From Methylopumilus sp009926035 (GTDB taxonomy: Bacteria; Pseudomonadota; Gammaproteobacteria; Burkholderiales; Methylophilaceae), in contig JBEANL010000008.1 of NCBI GenBank assembly GCA_041165405.1, forward strand, positions 1-36,812: 36,812 bases of DNA, in the 5' to 3' direction. Position numbers and translations under genes: made by a program. The notes beneath the pieces are model-generated. The model made no database searches. It was not told the origin of the DNA and saw only the letters and a program-made list of their open reading frames with translations. Positions 32,387 through 36,812 of this stretch are shown here, one piece after another. Each line of letters begins with the position of its first letter. Positions within the stretch are counted from its first letter, which is position 1.

Positions 32387-32676
32387 GCTCAAAAAATGTA
32401 ACGGTCACTATCATGGCTCGTGAATTTATCATCGCTTGTCCAGAAGGTCAGGAAAAAAGTTTATTAGATTCAGTGCAATACCTAAATCAAAAAATTGACC
32501 TCATTCAATCTCAAGGGTCAATTGTAGGTATCGATCGCATCATCATCATGGCAGCACTCAACATCACCAATGAGCTTCTCAATCAAAACTCTTCTGACGG
32601 TATAGATATATCTCAATTCCGCCATAAAATCTCATCAATCGAACATCAAATCGATGAAGTGCTTGCACAAAACTAA
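32383..32676 (+). CDS. zapA: cell division protein ZapA
   Basis: Cytoplasmic FtsZ-ring stabiliser. 97 aa, with the N-terminal beta part (VTIMAREFIIACPEGQEKSLLDSVQYLNQKI-like arrangement, a standard ZapA start) and a C-terminal helix that forms the tetramer coiled coil. It overlaps the upstream coiled-coil gene by 4 bases (ATGA). It is followed by a terminator and the 6S RNA gene, the arrangement well known from Proteobacteria. Confidence 0.93.
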   Translation: MSSKNVTVTIMAREFIIACPEGQEKSLLDSVQYLNQKIDLIQSQGSIVGIDRIIIMAALNITNELLNQNSSDGIDISQFRHKISSIEHQIDEVLAQN

Positions 32677-32693
32677 AGATCTGCCTATTCTTT

Positions 32694-32726
32694 AACAAAC
32701 ATTGCGATGAGCACGTTTGTTTTTTT
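32694..32726 (+). terminator. intrinsic terminator after zapA
   Basis: AACAAAC (32694-32700) pairs with GTTTGTT (32715-32721), with an inner TGC/GCA pairing around a GATGA loop, followed by a run of seven T (32720-32726). It ends exactly where the 6S RNA closing stem begins, so it separates the two transcripts or marks the 6S promoter region. Confidence 0.65.
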
Positions 32727-32909
32727 AAGTGTTGCTTAGGCTAATAATTCCTTGAACTAGTCTATAGCATCGGTTTTAGCTCATCAGGTTGCGGTGTGAG
32801 CGATCTAAATTGGGCGCTCTTTTAAGACACCCTTGGCGATTGCACCTAATGCACCTTAGGCTTTTACCCCTTGAACCTTTGGTTCAGGATGCTGGTCTAG
32901 GCAACACTT
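32727..32909 (+). ncRNA. ssrS: 6S RNA
   Basis: About 183 bases, directly downstream of zapA where ssrS is found in many Proteobacteria. The ends pair perfectly: AAGTGTTGC (32727-32735) with GCAACACTT (32901-32909). Inside are an unpaired-looking central region and a strong 3' side hairpin (CTTGAACC/GGTTCAGG around TTT). This long rod with a central bubble mimics an open promoter and binds the sigma-70 RNA polymerase holoenzyme, lowering transcription in stationary phase. Exact ends are inferred from the closing stem and may differ by a few bases. Confidence 0.9.
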
Positions 32910-32964
32910 AAGAAAATCAACATAGCTCTTTTTCGTCCACTTAACTTTTTTTAGTTTATAAACT

Positions 32965-33423
32965 ATGCGTTACTGGCTAATGAAATCTGAACCGTCTGAT
33001 GTTTCAATAGACGATTTAGCAAAACTCCCTAAACAAACCATCGATTGGTATGGCGTTAGAAATTACCAAGCAAGAAACTTTATGCGAGACTTGATGAAGG
33101 TAGGCGACCTCGCTTTCTTTTATCATTCAAATTGTGATGTGCCAGGTATTGCGGGGATTGTTAAAGTGAGTAAGCTTGCTTACCCCGATCGCTTTCAATT
33201 TAAAAAAGGTCATAAGTATTTTGATCCAAAATCAACCCCTGAGAACCCTCGCTGGGTTAATGTGGATGTAACACTCGTTAAAAAAACAAATTTATTAAGC
33301 CTAAGAGAATTAAGAGAATTTAAGGCATTACAAAATATGCGCATACTCCAAAAAGGTAATCGCCTGTCGATTACGCCTGTGACCGAGGATGAGTGGTTGT
33401 TTATTGAAAAGCATTTAAAATAA
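32965..33423 (+). CDS. EVE-domain (PUA-like) protein
   Basis: A 152-aa single EVE domain. Matching features are the start RYWLMKSEPSDVSIDDL, the WYGVRNYQARNFMRDLMKVGDLAFFYHS core, the PGIAGIVKV strand and the ending VTEDEWLFIEKHL. EVE domains are relatives of the YTH and ASCH folds and are thought to bind modified bases in RNA or DNA; the function of this bacterial clade is unproven. The position behind 6S RNA is the same as in related betaproteobacteria; the 5-formyl-THF cyclo-ligase gene that often sits there is not present. The ATG abuts a 12-bp palindrome, with no visible Shine-Dalgarno. Confidence 0.9.
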   Translation: MRYWLMKSEPSDVSIDDLAKLPKQTIDWYGVRNYQARNFMRDLMKVGDLAFFYHSNCDVPGIAGIVKVSKLAYPDRFQFKKGHKYFDPKSTPENPRWVNVDVTLVKKTNLLSLRELREFKALQNMRILQKGNRLSITPVTEDEWLFIEKHLK

Positions 33424-33452
33424 AAAAGCCCGAAGATACTTTGGGCTTTTTT
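33422..33452. terminator. bidirectional intrinsic terminator
   Basis: GCCCGAAG and CTTTGGGC form an 8-bp stem (one G-T pair) around an ATA loop, flanked by six A on the left and six T on the right. It serves both the EVE-domain gene (+) and the YVTN propeller gene (-), which end on either side. Confidence 0.93.
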
Positions 33453-33468
33453 AAGTAAGACTATTTTT

Positions 33469-34512
33469 TTATTTAACGTTGTCTAAACTACCCATGCCCT
33501 TAGGATAAGTCACGACACCCCATGGGATTTCTTTATTAGGAATGTGTTTAGTCACTTCTAACTTTTCTGTATCAATGACAAGCACTTCGTCTGATTTTCC
33601 ACAGGCTAGCAAAATATCCTTATCATCTGGTGAAAAAGTAAAGTGCCAACAACGTCGACCTGTTGGAATATCTTTAATTTTTTCAAAATTACTAGTGTCA
33701 TACACTTCTAATGTTTTTGCTTTTGAAGTTGCTACAAATAATCGTTTGCCTTCTCGATCAAAACTGACACCATAAGGTGACTCACCTGTAGCAATCGTTT
33801 TAAGATGTTTAAATTGACTATCTAGGACAATAAAACTATTTCCCATCTCCAAAGTAGACACGTAAAACTTTCCATTGGGTGATACCTTAATACCTCGTGG
33901 ACGATCACCATATTTTTCAGTTGAAATGGTTTTTAATAATTTACCATTACTAAAATTGTGAACAGTGATTGTGTTGTCTGCTTCATTAGTCACAATAATT
34001 TCTTTGCCACTTTTACTAAATTCAATGCCCTCTGTTTCAGGGCCGCCGATAATATCTCGAACCTTTTTACCCTTGGCTAAATCAACTACTGCTATACGAG
34101 CAGGGATTTTTGCTTCATCTTTATCGTCATCTTCTTGGCCTGCTGCGGGTGGCTTGCCTGAGGATGCTGGCTCTGTCGACACGAACACATATCCTTTATA
34201 CACGCGCACAAATTCTGGATTTTTACCCACTGGAATATGTTTCACAAATTGATTTGTTTTTAAATCAATCACAGATAAATTTTCATTATCCTTATTTGCA
34301 GTAATTAAAAAACGTCCGTCTTCTGTCACACCAATACCGCGAGGATTCTTAGCTTGAATGTCGATCGAGCCTTCTGTTTCCATAGTGTTTAAATCAATAA
34401 TGCTGACACCGCCCTCTTGATTTGATACATAAGCCTTACCTCGATCTTGAGCGTTTGCAAACAAAGATGAAATAAGTAATCCTAATACTACGACTGGCTT
34501 AATAAACTGCAT
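33469..34512 (-). CDS. periplasmic YVTN beta-propeller protein (PQQ-catabolism-associated type)
   Basis: A 347-aa exported protein with a signal peptide (VVVLGLLISSLFANA, cleavage before QDRG) and about seven repeats of the YVTN kind (KAYVSNQEGGVSIIDL; FLITANKDNENLSVIDL; EIIVTNEADNTITVHN; KFYVSTLEMGNSFIVLD; RLFVATSKAKTLEVYD; ILLACGKSDEVLVIDT). This matches the beta-propeller family found with PQQ-dependent alcohol dehydrogenase systems (TIGR03866-like), consistent with methanol-type metabolism; no enzyme activity is known. A Pro/Gly/Asp-rich insertion occupies residues 115-138. A good Shine-Dalgarno (AGGAG) precedes the ATG. Expected in the periplasm; function by association only. Confidence 0.85.
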   Translation of the reverse strand: MQFIKPVVVLGLLISSLFANAQDRGKAYVSNQEGGVSIIDLNTMETEGSIDIQAKNPRGIGVTEDGRFLITANKDNENLSVIDLKTNQFVKHIPVGKNPEFVRVYKGYVFVSTEPASSGKPPAAGQEDDDKDEAKIPARIAVVDLAKGKKVRDIIGGPETEGIEFSKSGKEIIVTNEADNTITVHNFSNGKLLKTISTEKYGDRPRGIKVSPNGKFYVSTLEMGNSFIVLDSQFKHLKTIATGESPYGVSFDREGKRLFVATSKAKTLEVYDTSNFEKIKDIPTGRRCWHFTFSPDDKDILLACGKSDEVLVIDTEKLEVTKHIPNKEIPWGVVTYPKGMGSLDNVK

Positions 34513-34609
34513 TTTGTTCTCCTAAAATATTCCTACTTTATTATTAAGTATCTAAGAAAAATCTTCCAGGGGATTTCTCCCTTTAACCTCTCATGAAAAT
34601 AAGGAAGCA

Positions 34610-36121
34610 TTAACCTAAGAAAAGTTTATAGGCTGGATTATTTGTTTCATCCCAGAAGGGATAGCCTAATTGATTCAAAAAGACTTCAAAATTAATTTCA
34701 TCTTCTGGCGGTACTTGTATACCAACTAAGACGCGACCAAAGTCAGCGCCATGATTACGATAATGAAATAGACTGATATTCCAATTGTGTCCCATCGTCT
34801 CTAAAAACTTCATAAGCGCGCCTGGCTTTTCTGGAAACTCAAATCTAAAAACCATTTCATTCTTAGCTTGCGGCGCATGTCCGCCTACCAAATGTCTTAA
34901 GTGAAGCTTTGCAACTTCATTGTCGGTAAGATCAATTGTAGGTAAACCTTCTTTATCCAGCATGGCTTTCAGTTGTGATGCTTCGTCTGCACTATTGGTA
35001 GCTAAGCCTACATAAATATGCGCTTCTTTAGGATCTGAAAAACGATAATTAAATTCAGTGATATTTCGGTGCCCTAATAACTTACAGAAATTTTTGAATG
35101 CGCCTGGTTTTTCAGGGATAGTCACGGCTAACACCGCTTCTCTTTTTTCACCAATCTCAGCACGCTCAGCTACAAAACGTAAACGATCAAAATTCATATT
35201 GGCACCTGATGCAATACCAATCAAAGTTTCGTCTTTTAAATTATACTTATTGATGTAAGCCTTCATACCCGCGACGGATAGCGCACCAGCGGGCTCTAGA
35301 ATAGATCTTGTGTCTTCGAAAACATCTTTAATAGCAGCGCAAATTGCATCGTTATCAACCACAATCATTTCATCGACGTATGACTGGCAAAGAGGAAAGG
35401 TAACCTCACCCACTTCTTTGACAGCAGCACCATCTGCGAATAATCCGACTTGATCAAGCGTTACGCGCTTGCCTGCTTTTAAAGACAAAGTCATGGCTTC
35501 AGCATCTTTAGCCTCCACACCGATCACCTTGATTTCAGGTCTCATCGCTTTGATGTATGTTGCTAGGCCTGCGAGAAGACCGCCTCCACCCACACAGGTA
35601 AATACTGCATGAATAGGTTTTTTATATTCATCTAAAATTTCCTTAGCAATCGTACCTTGGCCTGCGATGACATCTGGATCATCATAGGGATGCACAAAAG
35701 TAAGGCCTTCTTTTTTCTCGATCTCAAGCGCATACTCATAAGCGTCAGTGTAAGAATCGCCCCAAAGTACCACTTCAGCCCCTCGATGTTTTACTGCATC
35801 CACCTTGATAAGTGGTGTTGTGGTTGGCATGACGATGACCGCACGACACCCTAATTTTTGTGCACTTAATGCAACGCCTTGTGCATGGTTGCCAGCAGAA
35901 GCTGCAATGACGCCCTTATCAAGCTGCACTTTAGATAGGCCCGCCATTTTGTTATAGGCACCGCGTAATTTAAATGAAAAGACGGGTTGTAAGTCTTCAC
36001 GTTTTAAGAAAATCTGATTATGAAAACGACTGGAAAGATGCGACTGAAATTCAAGCGGCGTCTTCTTTGCCACGTCATATACACGCGCTTCATTAATACG
36101 TTTTACGTAGTCGTTCTTCAT
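34610..36121 (-). CDS. ilvA: biosynthetic threonine ammonia-lyase IlvA
   Basis: PLP enzyme making 2-oxobutanoate from threonine, the first step of isoleucine synthesis. PLP lysine K51 is in FSFKLRGAYNK; the SAGNHAQGVA loop and the glycine-rich VGGGGLLAGL bind the phosphate. The C-terminal third holds two ACT-like regulatory domains (about 330-415 and 425-500, each starting with PEKPGA), typical of the isoleucine-inhibited long form. The 503-aa length is standard. It diverges from rpiA across 83 bases. Confidence 0.96.
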   Translation of the reverse strand: MKNDYVKRINEARVYDVAKKTPLEFQSHLSSRFHNQIFLKREDLQPVFSFKLRGAYNKMAGLSKVQLDKGVIAASAGNHAQGVALSAQKLGCRAVIVMPTTTPLIKVDAVKHRGAEVVLWGDSYTDAYEYALEIEKKEGLTFVHPYDDPDVIAGQGTIAKEILDEYKKPIHAVFTCVGGGGLLAGLATYIKAMRPEIKVIGVEAKDAEAMTLSLKAGKRVTLDQVGLFADGAAVKEVGEVTFPLCQSYVDEMIVVDNDAICAAIKDVFEDTRSILEPAGALSVAGMKAYINKYNLKDETLIGIASGANMNFDRLRFVAERAEIGEKREAVLAVTIPEKPGAFKNFCKLLGHRNITEFNYRFSDPKEAHIYVGLATNSADEASQLKAMLDKEGLPTIDLTDNEVAKLHLRHLVGGHAPQAKNEMVFRFEFPEKPGALMKFLETMGHNWNISLFHYRNHGADFGRVLVGIQVPPEDEINFEVFLNQLGYPFWDETNNPAYKLFLG

Positions 36122-36204
36122 ATGCTAATTTTCAAGAGTCGCCTTGGCGTGTATGATAGATGTTAAAGCATCATTATAAATAAAATATAAAGGTTTAAGT
36201 AAAA

Positions 36205-36812
36205 ATGGCATTCACGCAAGACGAATTAAAACAACAGGTTGCAAAGGCTGCGATTGAGTATGTGAAGTCTGGCATCATTGGTGTGGGCACAGGCTCCACA
36301 GCAAATTACTTCATCGATGAATTAGCAAAAGTAAAACATAAGATTGATGGTGCAGTTGCGAGTAGCGAGGCCTCAGCAGATCGTTTACGCAAACATGGGA
36401 TTGAAGTTTTTGACCTTAATAGCGTGAATAGTATGGACATTTATGTCGATGGTGCAGACGAAATCACTGAGCACATGTATATGCTCAAAGGTGGTGGTGG
36501 TGCCTTAACTCGAGAAAAAATTGTAGCGGCAGTTGCAAAAACCTTTATCTGTATCTGTGATGAAACTAAATATGTACCCGTTCTAGGCAAGTTTCCTTTA
36601 CCTGTGGAAGTCCTCCCGATGGCTAAAAGCTATGTAGCTCGAGAACTCACTAAATTAGGTGGGCAACCACAATTGAGAAACTTTACAACTGATAATGGCA
36701 ACATCATTTTAGATATACATGGCCTCGTAATTAAAGATCCTATTGCGATGGAGGCAACTATTAATCAAATCGTTGGTGTAGTTACAAACGGCCTATTTGC
36801 GGCAAGGCCTGC
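36205..36812 (+). CDS. rpiA: ribose-5-phosphate isomerase A, cut at the window's right edge
   Basis: Interconverts ribose-5-phosphate and ribulose-5-phosphate; ribulose-5-phosphate is also the KdsD substrate and, in methylotrophs, feeds the ribulose monophosphate cycle. From the ATG at 36205 the frame is open to the end of the window (about 202 residues of an expected ~220). Motifs: GVGTGSTANYF (26-36), DGADEI (82-87) with the catalytic aspartates, and KGGGGALTREK (95-105) with the active-site Lys and Glu. AAAGG stands about 13 bases before the start. Confidence 0.95.
   Translation, partial: MAFTQDELKQQVAKAAIEYVKSGIIGVGTGSTANYFIDELAKVKHKIDGAVASSEASADRLRKHGIEVFDLNSVNSMDIYVDGADEITEHMYMLKGGGGALTREKIVAAVAKTFICICDETKYVPVLGKFPLPVEVLPMAKSYVARELTKLGGQPQLRNFTTDNGNIILDIHGLVIKDPIAMEATINQIVGVVTNGLFAARP

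Noticed and set aside
34559..34580. Hairpin after ilvA on the minus strand (AAATC and GATTT arms)
   Set aside because: Only a 5-bp AT-rich stem with a long loop; too weak to call a terminator.

Overview
The window looks like a streamlined, AT-rich betaproteobacterial chromosome, most likely Methylophilaceae (the small-genome freshwater/marine methylotrophs related to Methylopumilus or OM43). The grounds are gene order typical of Betaproteobacteria (kdsD-kdsC-lptCAB-rpoN-hpf-hprK-rapZ-PTS; def-fmt-rsmB-DUF4390-ntrYX; metK, SAH riboswitch, ahcY, metF; dapF-xerC; zapA-6S RNA), very short or overlapping gene junctions, and a PQQ-catabolism-type YVTN beta-propeller protein. The taxonomic placement is inferred from content and style, not from a marker tree. 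No insertion sequence, prophage, CRISPR array, tRNA or rRNA was recognised.

Layout. 1-396: no gene recognised. 397-1833 (-): BepA-like M48 protease, divergent from moaC (+). 2453-6498 (-): compact set of CPA2 antiporter, ThiO, SOUL-domain protein and PsiE-family protein. 6589-18448 (+): one colinear block making KDO and exporting lipopolysaccharide (kdsD, kdsC, lptC, lptA, lptB), then sigma-54 (rpoN), the ribosome hibernation factor, a shortened HPr kinase, RapZ, a transporter-less PTS (EIIA-Man type, HPr, EI), oligopeptidase A and exonuclease III. 18450-25188 (-): def-fmt-rsmB-DUF4390-ntrY-ntrX. 25366-25827 (+): smg. 25824-29459 (-): the methyl cycle genes metK, ahcY and metF, with an SAH riboswitch and its own promoter in front of ahcY. 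29527-33423 (+): LpxL-type acyltransferase, dapF, xerC, a TIGR02449-type coiled-coil protein, zapA, 6S RNA and an EVE-domain protein, ended by a strong bidirectional terminator. 33469-36121 (-): YVTN propeller and ilvA. 36205-36812 (+): rpiA, cut by the window edge.

How it fits together. Most of the window is core metabolism and envelope biogenesis. Two regulatory parts look altered. The NtrX-type regulator keeps a normal receiver and Fis helix-turn-helix, but its AAA+ domain has lost the Walker A lysine, the Walker B aspartate, the sensor II arginine and the whole GAFTGA segment, so it should not be able to drive sigma-54 although rpoN is present. HprK is reduced to its kinase domain and lies directly behind hpf, where ptsN normally sits; one deletion could have removed ptsN and the HprK N-terminal domain together. 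At two genes (kdsD and the TIGR02449 gene) a good promoter is placed so that transcription should begin at the A of the ATG, suggesting leaderless mRNAs. I found no wholly new multi-gene system; these modified regulators are the best leads.
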